This document shows positions 53,248 through 62,214 of a DNA stretch of 64,000 bases, one piece after another. Numbering within the stretch: position 1 is the first letter of the stretch; each line of letters begins with the position of its first letter. The notes below the pieces were generated by a model. The model searched no databases, was not told the DNA's origin, and was given only the letters and a program-made list of their open reading frames with translations. The position numbers were made by a program, and so were the translations under genes. Origin of the DNA: DUPQ01 sp964563155 (GTDB lineage Bacteria > Bacillota > Clostridia > DUPQ01). The DNA lies in contig CAZLVL010000003.1 of NCBI GenBank assembly GCA_964563155.1, forward strand, positions 62,001 through 126,000, in the 5' to 3' direction.

Positions 53248-54248
53248 TAAATTTCCTTACTTTCTATAAATTCCATAATATCCTTTTTCATAGAAGATGA
53301 AGGCAGCTTTTCATCAAGGGCCTTAAGAATTGCTTCTTTTTTAAAGGGTACTTGATCAAAACTTTCTTCTAGGTCTTTTACAAATTGAAGATCCAAGGCA
53401 TCGGAATATATTTTACTAGTTATAATTATACCATTTTTAAAGGTAAGGTGAATTTCTACTCCACCCCAAGGAAATCTATTAATCCACTCTAAATCAAAGG
53501 TGGGAGCTTGACCATATCTAAAATCCCAAGAAGAATAAAGCTCATATAGTTTATCTATTTCTTGCTTATCTAGGTTATGACTAGCATAGAGGTCTTCTTT
53601 ATCTTCATCTATTATATTGGCAGGTCCTAGCCTATCTACAAAGGCTTCAACCAAAGCTTTTTTAAAATCCTCTACGCTTAAGTCTTGTTTGTATTCTTTT
53701 AAGTTTACAACCCTACTTTGAACACTTTTTACCCCTTTAGCCTGCATTTTCTCCTTGCTGACCTGAAGGTATCTTCCCAATTTTTTCTTATCAACATCAA
53801 TCAATACTGTGCCATGATGAAGGGCTCTTTCCTTCTTAAAAGCAAAGGCATTTCCTGAAAACTTCCCTTCATTTGTTACAATGTCATTTCTTCCGTTTAC
53901 AAAGGCCTCAATGTTAAACTTGGCTGCTGCTTCAATTATTATTTCTGCTTGTTCTTTAAAGTCTTGATTAGCCCTTGGCATAATAAAAGAAAAATTTAGG
54001 TTCCCCAAATCATGAAAGACTGCTCCACCACCGGTGGATCGTCTTGCAAGTTTGCCCCCTTCTTCTTCCAAAAGATTTGTTCTACACTCTCTCCAAGGAT
54101 TTTGATTTTTTCCTATTACCACTGTGTTTTGATTTTGCCATAAAAAAAGTATGTGCTCATAAGACATAAGATTGTTTAATAAATACTCTTCAAAGGCTAA
54201 ATTAAACCAAGGATTTTTACTTTTATTTATAACTATAAGGTTTTTCAT
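53247..54248 (-). CDS. lplA: Lipoate-protein ligase A
   Basis: A 333-residue lipoate ligase that adenylates free lipoate and attaches it to E2 or GcvH. Motifs: RRSTGGGAVFHDLGNLNFSF (lipoate-binding loop) and GNAFAFKK... HHGTVLIDVD; the catalytic lysine is expected at VDKKKLGRYL. The C-terminal accessory domain is present. It could serve the E2 at 31885-33234, the only lipoyl protein seen here. Its end shares a base with the mrnC start (TAATG). Confidence 0.93.
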   Translation of the reverse strand: MKNLIVINKSKNPWFNLAFEEYLLNNLMSYEHILFLWQNQNTVVIGKNQNPWRECRTNLLEEEGGKLARRSTGGGAVFHDLGNLNFSFIMPRANQDFKEQAEIIIEAAAKFNIEAFVNGRNDIVTNEGKFSGNAFAFKKERALHHGTVLIDVDKKKLGRYLQVSKEKMQAKGVKSVQSRVVNLKEYKQDLSVEDFKKALVEAFVDRLGPANIIDEDKEDLYASHNLDKQEIDKLYELYSSWDFRYGQAPTFDLEWINRFPWGGVEIHLTFKNGIIITSKIYSDALDLQFVKDLEESFDQVPFKKEAILKALDEKLPSSSMKKDIMEFIESKEI

Positions 54249-54310
54249 TTTATTTCTCGTTATCTAAATCATTTTTTTGATTATCTTGTTTAAATCAATT
54301 TATTCATCTT

Positions 54311-54913
54311 CTATTTTTTCTTAAAAGATAACTTATTTTCATTCTTGTTTATCAATCTTTTTATATTACCTCTGTGCATATATATGGTTAAAACCATTAA
54401 AAAGACAAGTGATAGTACAAAAAAGAGGTCATGTTTAAATATTATTGCTAGTATTGGAGCCATGGTTACTCCAATAATGGATCCTAAGGATACATATCTA
54501 GTTAAGGCTACTATTGTTACAAATATGGCCAAACAAATTAGTGCAATTTTCCAATCTGTCATTAAAAGTACTGAAAAAGATATGAGTATACCTTTTCCGC
54601 CTTTAAAGTTAAAAAAGACTGGAAAGATATGACCAAGAACCGTTAATACTCCACCAACTAAAGCACCGTGAACACTTCCTTTTATTAAAAGATAGCCTAG
54701 GCCAGCAGATAAAACTCCTTTTAACATGTCAAAGACAAAAACCATTATAGCTGCATTTTTCCCTAAGACTCTTAAGACATTGGTTAGCCCTGCATTTTTA
54801 CTGCCTTCTTGCTTTATATCTTTTTTATAGAGTTTTCCAACTAATATGGCTGAATTTAAAGACCCAATGATGTAGCCAAAAAGACCAATGATTATGTAAA
54901 ATAGGGGGGTCAT
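54311..54913 (-). CDS. plsY: Glycerol-3-phosphate acyltransferase PlsY
   Basis: A 200-residue, multi-helix membrane enzyme that acylates glycerol-3-phosphate from acyl-phosphate. Typical motifs are GSLNSAILVGK, GSKNAGLTNVLRVLGK and FKGGKGI. The start overlaps the der stop by 4 nt (ATGA). Confidence 0.94.
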   Translation of the reverse strand: MTPLFYIIIGLFGYIIGSLNSAILVGKLYKKDIKQEGSKNAGLTNVLRVLGKNAAIMVFVFDMLKGVLSAGLGYLLIKGSVHGALVGGVLTVLGHIFPVFFNFKGGKGILISFSVLLMTDWKIALICLAIFVTIVALTRYVSLGSIIGVTMAPILAIIFKHDLFFVLSLVFLMVLTIYMHRGNIKRLINKNENKLSFKKK

Positions 54914-56235
54914 CTATTTTTCTCTCTTTCTCTAAGTATGAAATGGATAGGAGTTCCTTCAAAGTCAAAGGCCTCTCTTAAGGAGTTTAAAATGTATCTT
55001 TCGTAGGAAAAATGCATTAAAGTTCTGTCGTTAATAAAGAGAACAAAGGTGGGTGGTTGAGTTGAGGTTTGAGTCATATAATATATTCTCAGCATTCTAC
55101 CCTTGTCTGAAGGTGGTTGAACAGATAATACAGCCTCATTTAAGATATCATTCAAGACTCCTGTTGGGATTCTTCTCATAGAGTTTTCATACACTCTATT
55201 TATTAGGGGGAAAAGATTTTGCAATCTTTTTCCTGTTAAAGAAGAAATACTTATAACCGGTGCATATAGCATAAAAGGTAATTCTAGTCGAACTGAATCC
55301 ACATGTTGATTATAGGTCTTGGTATCCTTTTCCACTAAATCCCATTTATTAAGGGCAACTATAATTGCTTTTCCCTGGTCATGGGCATAGCCTGCAATTT
55401 TTGAATCCTGCTCAGAAATTCCCTCTTTAGCATCCACCATTAAAATACAGACGTCTGATCTGTCTATAGCTGAAAAAGATCTAATAACACTGTACTTTTC
55501 TATATCTGAAAAGATTTTTGAGCTTCTCCTAATACCTGCTGTATCTATAAAGGTGTATCCTCTTTCTTCAAACTGCACAAAGGCGTCTAGAGCATCTCTA
55601 GTGGTACCAGCTACAGAACTAACTATGGCCCTATCTTCTCCTGTTAGTTTGTTTAAAAGCAAGGATTTACCAGAGTTGGGTTTTCCGATAATTGCTACAT
55701 TAATATTATTTAATATTTTTTCTTCTTCTTTTTCTTCAGGGAAATGCTCATAGACCTTATCTAAAAGCTCCCCTATTCCTAAACCATGAATAGCTGATAC
55801 AGGAAATATATCAGGCAAGCCTAGGTTGTAAAATTCATAAAGCTCTAAAGGAGGGTCTCCAGGTTGGTCTACCTTGTTAACAGCCACCACCACTGGTTTT
55901 CCTGCCTTATGTAAAAGGGCTGCTACATCCATGTCTCCTGCAGTTACCCCAGACTTTATATCGGTCATTAATATAATTACATCTGCCATATCAATGGCAA
56001 CCTCAGCCTGTTTTTTCATGTGAGTAAATATGTGGTCACTGGACTTATCTTCAATACCACCTGTATCTACCAGTATGAAGTCTCTATCTCTCCATTCACA
56101 CTCTTGATATATTCTATCTCTTGTAACCCCTGGGGTATCTTGGACAATAGAAATTCTCTTTCCAATTAGAAAATTGAAAAAAGCTGATTTGCCCACATTT
56201 GGCCTTCCTATTATTGCTACAATTGATTTGGTCAA
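54910..56235 (-). CDS. der: GTPase Der (EngA)
   Basis: A ribosome-assembly GTPase with two tandem G domains: GRPNVGKSAFF (about 8) and GKPNSGKSLLL (about 185), NKVDQ and NKWDLV as G4 motifs, and a C-terminal KH-like domain. I choose TTG at 56235, giving the usual N-terminus (TKSIVAIIGRPNVG), with AGGAAGG 11 nt upstream; the open frame extends 14 codons to an ATG at 56277 that lacks a Shine-Dalgarno and family similarity. Confidence 0.93.
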   Translation of the reverse strand: MTKSIVAIIGRPNVGKSAFFNFLIGKRISIVQDTPGVTRDRIYQECEWRDRDFILVDTGGIEDKSSDHIFTHMKKQAEVAIDMADVIILMTDIKSGVTAGDMDVAALLHKAGKPVVVAVNKVDQPGDPPLELYEFYNLGLPDIFPVSAIHGLGIGELLDKVYEHFPEEKEEEKILNNINVAIIGKPNSGKSLLLNKLTGEDRAIVSSVAGTTRDALDAFVQFEERGYTFIDTAGIRRSSKIFSDIEKYSVIRSFSAIDRSDVCILMVDAKEGISEQDSKIAGYAHDQGKAIIVALNKWDLVEKDTKTYNQHVDSVRLELPFMLYAPVISISSLTGKRLQNLFPLINRVYENSMRRIPTGVLNDILNEAVLSVQPPSDKGRMLRIYYMTQTSTQPPTFVLFINDRTLMHFSYERYILNSLREAFDFEGTPIHFILREREKNR

Positions 56236-56316
56236 TTTACTAACAATCCTTCCTGTAAACTGGATAAATAATAACATATTGATAGGCCTTAAACAACTTA
56301 AACCTAACTTGTCCTT

Positions 56317-57654
56317 TTAGCCTATAAGAGCTTTTACCAGCTCTTCACCTTGATTTTGAATCTTTTTAATTGGAGTTTTTAATTGCTTTTGCAGATCTTT
56401 TAAGGTCATATCATCCAAGAAGATATCTTGGTCACTTTTGAACATGGTTTGAGAGACTAATAACAATTCTCCTAAATCCTTTTCTTCTAGTCCTTTTACA
56501 AGATCCTGGCCTGTCAAAAGACCGGTTACAGTTATGGTATCTCCAAAAAATTCATTTCTTATTTTATGTACAAAAATCTCCAGATTAGGAGCCTTTTCTT
56601 TTATCCTGTCTGTAATCTCTTTAATATATTTATAGGCTAGATAGCCTGTAGCTATGCTAACCTTTCCTTTTCTTTTAGCTACTTTTCTTGCTTTTTTGGG
56701 GTCTTTAAGAGCTGTGGCTAAGTAGTTATAGGCGCTTTGCATAAAGTTGGTCATAAGACCAACACCATTTTCTATTTGGAAAAAGTCATCATAAAAGGAA
56801 AAATCAGGAAGTTCAACATTTCCTTTGATATAAAATTCGTCTGAGGCGTATATGAAATTATAGCCAATTTCTTTTTTTATATAATCTTGCTTGTTACTAA
56901 CTTGCTTAATAATATCTTTACAGTCTGAAGAAGTAAAAGAATCTAGAGGATGAAGACCTTTTCTATACTTGGTAATTCCAACAGGTACCACCGATACACT
57001 TTTTACAGATGGATAAAAGCCATAAAGGTCATCTATTGTTTTATCTAAGTTTTCCTTGTCATTTACATCCTTACATAAAACTATTTGACAATTCATCTCA
57101 ATGCCAGCTTTAGCTAGTATTTGCATTTTTTCTAAGAGGTCTCCAGCAAATCTATTACTTAGCATTTTACATCTTAAATCCATATCTGTAGTATGAACTG
57201 AAATGTTTACAGGAGATAAGTGCATATCAGCTATTCTTATAACATCCTCTTTAGACATGTTAGTTAGGGTCACATAATTTCCTGTTAAAAAAGATAGTCT
57301 AGCATCATCATCTTTGAAATAGAGGCTATCTCTCATACCTACTGGCAATTGGTCAATAAAGCAAAAGATACACTTGTTATGGCAGGATTTTTCGTCATCT
57401 ATAAGTTCTTTTTCAAAAACTAGACCAAGGTCTTCATCTGGATCTTTTTTTATTTCTATAATAACAAGTTCTTCATTTTGACACCTTAATATTTCAAGTT
57501 CAATTTCAGGTGAAGATATCAGGTATTGATAATCAAAAATATCTTTTATATCCCTACCATTTATAGACAGTAAAAAATCGCCGGCTTTTATTCCGGCTTT
57601 TTTTGCTAAACTCTTATTCAATACTTGCTTAATATAAATTGCCTTATTTTTCAC
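56317..57654 (-). CDS. DUF512 radical SAM protein with PDZ domain
   Basis: A 445-residue protein: N-terminal PDZ-like domain (about 5-60: SLAKKAGIKAGDFLLSING), a radical SAM segment with CHNKCIFCFIDQLP (CxxxCxxC iron-sulfur ligands, about 91) and the C-terminal DUF512 domain. Function unknown but nearly always next to der in Clostridia, which suggests a ribosome-linked role. Confidence 0.9.
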   Translation of the reverse strand: MKNKAIYIKQVLNKSLAKKAGIKAGDFLLSINGRDIKDIFDYQYLISSPEIELEILRCQNEELVIIEIKKDPDEDLGLVFEKELIDDEKSCHNKCIFCFIDQLPVGMRDSLYFKDDDARLSFLTGNYVTLTNMSKEDVIRIADMHLSPVNISVHTTDMDLRCKMLSNRFAGDLLEKMQILAKAGIEMNCQIVLCKDVNDKENLDKTIDDLYGFYPSVKSVSVVPVGITKYRKGLHPLDSFTSSDCKDIIKQVSNKQDYIKKEIGYNFIYASDEFYIKGNVELPDFSFYDDFFQIENGVGLMTNFMQSAYNYLATALKDPKKARKVAKRKGKVSIATGYLAYKYIKEITDRIKEKAPNLEIFVHKIRNEFFGDTITVTGLLTGQDLVKGLEEKDLGELLLVSQTMFKSDQDIFLDDMTLKDLQKQLKTPIKKIQNQGEELVKALIG

Positions 57655-57686
57655 TTAGTATAAAAGGCTAATTCAAAGCCCTAATT

Positions 57687-57869
57687 TTATTCTTTTTCTA
57701 TTTTTATGACTTCTTTTCCATCATAATAACCGCACTCTTTGCAAACTCTGTGCTGTAGCTTAAGGGTATTACATTGAGAACATCTAACTAAATTAGGTAT
57801 TTCAAGCTTATAGAAAGTCCTTCTTTTACGTCTTCTTTGCTTTGAAGATTTACGCTTTGGTACTGCCAT
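57687..57869 (-). CDS. rpmF: 50S ribosomal protein L32
   Basis: A 60-residue L32 with the N-terminal AVPKRKSSKQRRRKRRTF and the zinc-binding four cysteines CSQC...CKEC. It follows yceD by 24 bp, the universal yceD-rpmF pairing. plsX, which often comes next, is not present. Confidence 0.97.
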   Translation of the reverse strand: MAVPKRKSSKQRRRKRRTFYKLEIPNLVRCSQCNTLKLQHRVCKECGYYDGKEVIKIEKE

Positions 57870-57893
57870 TTTACACCTCCTGTAATATTTACA

Positions 57894-58400
57894 TCAGTCT
57901 TTAAAAAAGTCTTTTAAAGCTGAAAAACTATTTCTTTTTTTTACCTCTTCTGCCTCACAATCACATTCTTTTAAGTTCAAATCCTGACCACACTGGATAC
58001 ATAGTCCCTTGCAATCGGTTTTGCAGAGCAATCTGTCTGAGACATTTAGGTAGAGTGTATCTATTATAGCTTGGCTCAAATCTAAAATGTGGCCCTTGTA
58101 ATAATAAATATCACTTTCTTCAGATATATGTTCTTTAGGTTCAAAGTCTTCTTCTATGTCAATCTCAAAGGCTTGCTCTGTCTTTTTTAAGCACCTATAG
58201 CACTGACCTTTAAGACTTCCACTTATCTTTCCCCATAAAGACACTGTTGCTTGGTTGCTGACCAATTCTCCTTCAACAATTATATCATCGGACAAATTAG
58301 TCATCCCAATCCCTTCTCCAACATCCTCTTTTTTCAAGACAATTTTGAAGGGTTTTACTATATCTTCGTTATTAATAATGTCGGATATGTCAATCTTCAT
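57894..58400 (-). CDS. yceD: YceD/DUF177 family protein
   Basis: A 168-residue DUF177 protein with CYRCLKKTEQAFEIDIEEDF and a C-terminal zinc motif CKTDCKGLCIQCGQDLN. It pairs with rpmF and is linked to 23S rRNA accumulation in plants and bacteria. I use the ATG at 58400, preceded by AAGTGA; a TTG ten codons upstream has no Shine-Dalgarno. Confidence 0.9.
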   Translation of the reverse strand: MKIDISDIINNEDIVKPFKIVLKKEDVGEGIGMTNLSDDIIVEGELVSNQATVSLWGKISGSLKGQCYRCLKKTEQAFEIDIEEDFEPKEHISEESDIYYYKGHILDLSQAIIDTLYLNVSDRLLCKTDCKGLCIQCGQDLNLKECDCEAEEVKKRNSFSALKDFFKD

Positions 58401-58479
58401 TTTATCACTTAAAAAAACCGACAAAAACAATTATATTTGCCTTACCTTTTAAAGTCAAGAAGAAAATTTAAGCTCCTAT

Positions 58480-59676
58480 TTAACGTCCAAGAAGGCTCTT
58501 ACATTGTCTTGCAATTTCCAACTCTTCATTTGCAGGGATAATAAAAATGTTTACATTTGATTTATCTCTACTTATGTCGGTTTCTCCCTTAGCCTTATTA
58601 TTTTTTCTCTTATCTAGCTTTATGCCAAATATGTCTAGATTCTCTGTAATTAGCTCTCTAATGTAAGCATTGTTCTCTCCTACACCAGCAGTAAAGACTA
58701 GGGCATCTATTCCACCCATTATCCCTACATATTCACAAATATATTTTTTAACCCTATAGGCAAAGATTTGTAAAGCCAACAAAGCCCTTTTATTTCCTTG
58801 TTCTTTTGCCACTAAAAGATCCCTAAAATCACTACTTACTCCTGAAACTCCCAATAGTCCTGATTGTTTGTTTAGATAATCATTTACTTCTTCTACAGTC
58901 ATTCTCTTTTTTTCCATGATATAAGAGATGATAGAAGGGTCTATTGTTCCGCTTCTTGTTCCCATAGCTAAACCTGCCAAGGGGGTAAAGCCCATGGAGG
59001 TATCCACAGATAAGCCCTTATCTATGGCACATATAGAAGCACCACTTCCTAAATGGCAAGAAACAATCTTAATTTTATCTAGGGGTTTTCCTGATATTTC
59101 TGCAGCTCTTTTAGCTACAAATTTATGGTTGGTTCCATGGAAGCCATATTTACGTACCCCATATTTTTCATACATTTCATAGGGTATTGCATACATATAG
59201 GCAAAATCAGGTATGGTCTGATGAAAAGCTGTATCAAAGACCGCTATCATAGGAGTGTCTTTAAATATCTCTTTACAAACTCTAATTCCTAATAGGCCTG
59301 CTGGATTATGCAAGGGCGCCAAGTCCACACACTCTTCAATGGTCTTCACAACCTCATCATCTATGAGAACTGGTTTACTAAACTTTTCTCCACCATGGAC
59401 AATTCTGTGGCCAATTGCTTCAATTTCATCAATATTCTTTACAACTCCATATTCTGGAGAAATAAGTGCATCAATAACAATATTAAATGCATAAGAATGG
59501 TCACGAATATTTAATTCATTTACAAAAGACTTATTATCATGATTAGAATACGAGTGTATTCCTTGAGCTAAGCCTATTCTTTCACATATCCCTTTTGCAA
59601 GTACTTTTTCATCATCAGTATTTATTAACTGATACTTTAATGAAGAACTCCCTGTGTTTATAATTAGGACCTTCAT
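58480..59676 (-). CDS. ackA: Acetate kinase
   Basis: A 398-residue acetate kinase, making ATP from acetyl phosphate. Motifs: NTGSSSLKYQL at the N-terminus, HRIVHGGEKFSKPVLID, DTAFHQTIPD and GFHGTNHKFVAKR. Second step of acetate fermentation; pta lies 27 bp upstream in the same operon. Confidence 0.97.
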   Translation of the reverse strand: MKVLIINTGSSSLKYQLINTDDEKVLAKGICERIGLAQGIHSYSNHDNKSFVNELNIRDHSYAFNIVIDALISPEYGVVKNIDEIEAIGHRIVHGGEKFSKPVLIDDEVVKTIEECVDLAPLHNPAGLLGIRVCKEIFKDTPMIAVFDTAFHQTIPDFAYMYAIPYEMYEKYGVRKYGFHGTNHKFVAKRAAEISGKPLDKIKIVSCHLGSGASICAIDKGLSVDTSMGFTPLAGLAMGTRSGTIDPSIISYIMEKKRMTVEEVNDYLNKQSGLLGVSGVSSDFRDLLVAKEQGNKRALLALQIFAYRVKKYICEYVGIMGGIDALVFTAGVGENNAYIRELITENLDIFGIKLDKRKNNKAKGETDISRDKSNVNIFIIPANEELEIARQCKSLLGR

Positions 59677-59703
59677 ACCTCCACCTCCTCCTTGCAGTCT
59701 TAC

Positions 59704-60696
59704 TTATACGTTTTGAGCTTGAACAGCAGTTATGGCTATAACACCTACTATATCGTCTGCTGAGCAACCTCTTGAGAGGTCATTAACAGGTTTTGCAATT
59801 CCTTGCAAAAGAGGTCCATAAGCTTCTGCTTTAGCTAAGCGTTCGGTTAATTTATAGGCAATATTTCCTGAATTTAGGTCTGGAAAAATTAGAACATTGG
59901 CTTTACCTGCAACCTTACTTCCTGGTGCCTTGGTTTGACCTATACTTGATACAATAGCAGCATCTACTTGAAGTTCTCCATCTAGGGCCAACTCAGGTGC
60001 CTTCTCTTTGGCTAGTCTTGTAGCTTCAACTACTTTTTCGGTTAGCACTGAACTAGCACTCTTGTAGGTTGAATAACTTAGCATAGCAACTACTGGTTCT
60101 TTTTCCACTAAAACTTCAAAGGATTTGGCTGTTGAAATAGCGATTTCAGATAATTGTTCAGCATCAGGATTTTCCACTAAGCCTGAATCTCCATAGGCAA
60201 AAACTCCATTTTCCCCATATTCACAATCAGGTACACACATTATGAAAAAGGCACTTACAAGTTTTGTTCCCTTGGCAGTTTTTAAAATCTGCAAGGCAGG
60301 TCTTAAGGTATCAGCTGTTGAGTAAACAGCCCCTGCAACCATTCCATGGGCATCTTCCATTTTTACCATCATAACTGCAAAATACACAGGATCTTTTAAA
60401 AGCTCATAAGCTTTTTCCATGGTAACACCCTTGTGTTGTCTAAGTTCATAAAGGGTTTTTGCATATTGGTCCATTTTGTCAAATTCAGAGATATCTAGAA
60501 TTATATCTTCTGGGATATTTAAGCCTTGAGATTTTTCCAAAATCTCTTTTTTGTTACCCAAAAGTATAAGGTTGGCTATACCTTCTTTTAGCACCTTTGA
60601 TGCTGCTTCTAGTGTTCTCATGTCTTGTGTTTCTGGTAATACGATAGTTTTCTTTTCAGCCTTAGCTCTTTTAATTGTTTTTTCTAGAAATGTCAT
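59704..60696 (-). CDS. pta: Phosphate acetyltransferase
   Basis: A 330-residue class I-type short Pta, converting acetyl-CoA to acetyl phosphate. Typical motifs: LPETQDMRTLEAA, GMVAGAVYSTADTLRPALQI and the C-terminal ANVLIFPDLNSGNIAYKL and GPLLQGIAKPVNDLSRG. With ackA it gives the acetate branch, downstream of any pyruvate-to-acetyl-CoA step such as the dehydrogenase complex encoded at 28-33 kb. Confidence 0.96.
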   Translation of the reverse strand: MTFLEKTIKRAKAEKKTIVLPETQDMRTLEAASKVLKEGIANLILLGNKKEILEKSQGLNIPEDIILDISEFDKMDQYAKTLYELRQHKGVTMEKAYELLKDPVYFAVMMVKMEDAHGMVAGAVYSTADTLRPALQILKTAKGTKLVSAFFIMCVPDCEYGENGVFAYGDSGLVENPDAEQLSEIAISTAKSFEVLVEKEPVVAMLSYSTYKSASSVLTEKVVEATRLAKEKAPELALDGELQVDAAIVSSIGQTKAPGSKVAGKANVLIFPDLNSGNIAYKLTERLAKAEAYGPLLQGIAKPVNDLSRGCSADDIVGVIAITAVQAQNV

Positions 60697-60765
60697 TTTC
60701 CCATCCTTATTTATTAATTAACTCATTCATTATAGTCTTTTTTATAATAATTTTCAAGATATGTT

Positions 60766-60790
60766 AAAACCCTCAAAATGAGGGTTTTTT
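60766..60790. terminator. Bidirectional terminator after the foldase gene
   Basis: AAAACCCTC-AAAAT-GAGGGTTTT with T runs on both strands. It lies 100 bp past the foldase stop on the minus strand and upstream of pta, isolating the two units. Confidence 0.8.
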
Positions 60791-60891
60791 AAAATTCTTA
60801 TCTATTAATTACGGTTTGTCTCAAGAGTTTTTCATCTTTTTATCATTTATTATATCGCTACTAAAGCTTTAAGATAAACCCATGAATGCTC

Positions 60892-62130
60892 TTAGTGAGT
60901 TGTAGTATAGCCTTGATACATTTCTTGGAAAGGTCTATACAGAGCAACTGCATACTTAGGCATTTTTTTGTATTCAGCCATTTTTAACTCATAGTCTGAA
61001 CTGGCAATTAAGTTAAAGACCCTATCTTTCACATCATCAAAATCGGTTCTATCAACTATCTTAATTACGAAATAGCCTAAATCTGTTTTAATAAGTTCTA
61101 CATCTCCAATTTTTGCATTAAAGGCCCAATCGGAAATTTCAGCTATCCTTATTTCGCTTTTAGAAAAAGATATTTCTCCAGGTCTTTCTTCTTGGTCTTC
61201 ATCATCTTCATCTATAGTGTCTTCTTTTACTAAAACATCATCTACATCAAGATCTTCATCTTCTGCAAACTCATCGCTATATTCTTTAGCTAGCTCATAA
61301 ATATCTTTTCCTTCTAAAGCCAGTTGATATACTTTTTCAGCTTCTCTTTTAGCTGCTTCAATAACATCATCTGCTAAAGGCTTTAGGTCATCCCCAAGGG
61401 TACGCTTAATTACATTTACTACTGTAATTCTGTCAATTTCATCTCTTGTTTTGTAACCTTGAGAATCTTCAGATTCATAATATGCTCTAGCCCTATCTTC
61501 TGTAACATTATCTAGATACTCTTCTTCTAAGTGCACTATGTATTGTTGGGCAGTTAAAGAGTCTTTAATAACCTTTTGCATTGTTTTTAAATTAGAACCA
61601 TAATATTGTGTGGCAAATTGTTCCAAGGTAAACCCTTCTTCATCAGCCAGTCTTTTCAAACTTTGCATTTGGATATTATAGTTTTCATTTAATTCTTCTT
61701 CATCAATTTTAAAGCCTGTTTCTTTTATTAGCTCATGGATTATGAAGTTTTCTTGAATTCCAGATACAACCTGGTCCAAAAGCAATTGACCAAAAGATCT
61801 ATTGTTGTCGTAGGCAGACTTCAAAAAGCTCATTACTCCATCTTGACTACTAATATCAAAACCAAGGGCAGCAATATTGTCCATATTGTTGTTCATAAAG
61901 ATGTTGTATTGTAGATTGGTGTGATAAAGGAATTCTTTTTCTTCAATTCTCTTGTTTCCAACCTTTACATAGTTTTTGGGTATTAATGCTGTTATTAGAA
62001 AATAGAAGGCTGAAATAGCAATTATTATTCCAAGAACTAGGAAGCTATACCTTATGACCTTCTCTTCTTTTGAAATATCTGCTTTCTTATCTTGGGCAGT
62101 TTTCTTTTTTTCACCCTTTACGGCTACCAT
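60892..62130 (-). CDS. Membrane-anchored peptidyl-prolyl isomerase/foldase
   Basis: A 412-residue protein: cytosolic lysine-rich start (1-25), one membrane helix (about 29-49), a SurA-like helical chaperone region (about 55-205) and a C-terminal parvulin-type region (ITVVNVIKRTLGD... GDVELIKTDLGYFVIKIVDR) interrupted by a very acidic insert (about 285-320). Similar genes stand next to mfd in Clostridia and belong to the PrsA/SurA family of extracellular foldases. The GDVELIKTDLGYFVIKI end is the best parvulin match. Confidence 0.82.
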   Translation of the reverse strand: MVAVKGEKKKTAQDKKADISKEEKVIRYSFLVLGIIIAISAFYFLITALIPKNYVKVGNKRIEEKEFLYHTNLQYNIFMNNNMDNIAALGFDISSQDGVMSFLKSAYDNNRSFGQLLLDQVVSGIQENFIIHELIKETGFKIDEEELNENYNIQMQSLKRLADEEGFTLEQFATQYYGSNLKTMQKVIKDSLTAQQYIVHLEEEYLDNVTEDRARAYYESEDSQGYKTRDEIDRITVVNVIKRTLGDDLKPLADDVIEAAKREAEKVYQLALEGKDIYELAKEYSDEFAEDEDLDVDDVLVKEDTIDEDDEDQEERPGEISFSKSEIRIAEISDWAFNAKIGDVELIKTDLGYFVIKIVDRTDFDDVKDRVFNLIASSDYELKMAEYKKMPKYAVALYRPFQEMYQGYTTTH

Positions 62131-62214
62131 GTGTTGTCTCCTTTTGTATGATAAATATATAAATTCTCTTCACAAATAAAGATTTTACAATATTTAGATG
62201 GTAATTATCAAGTC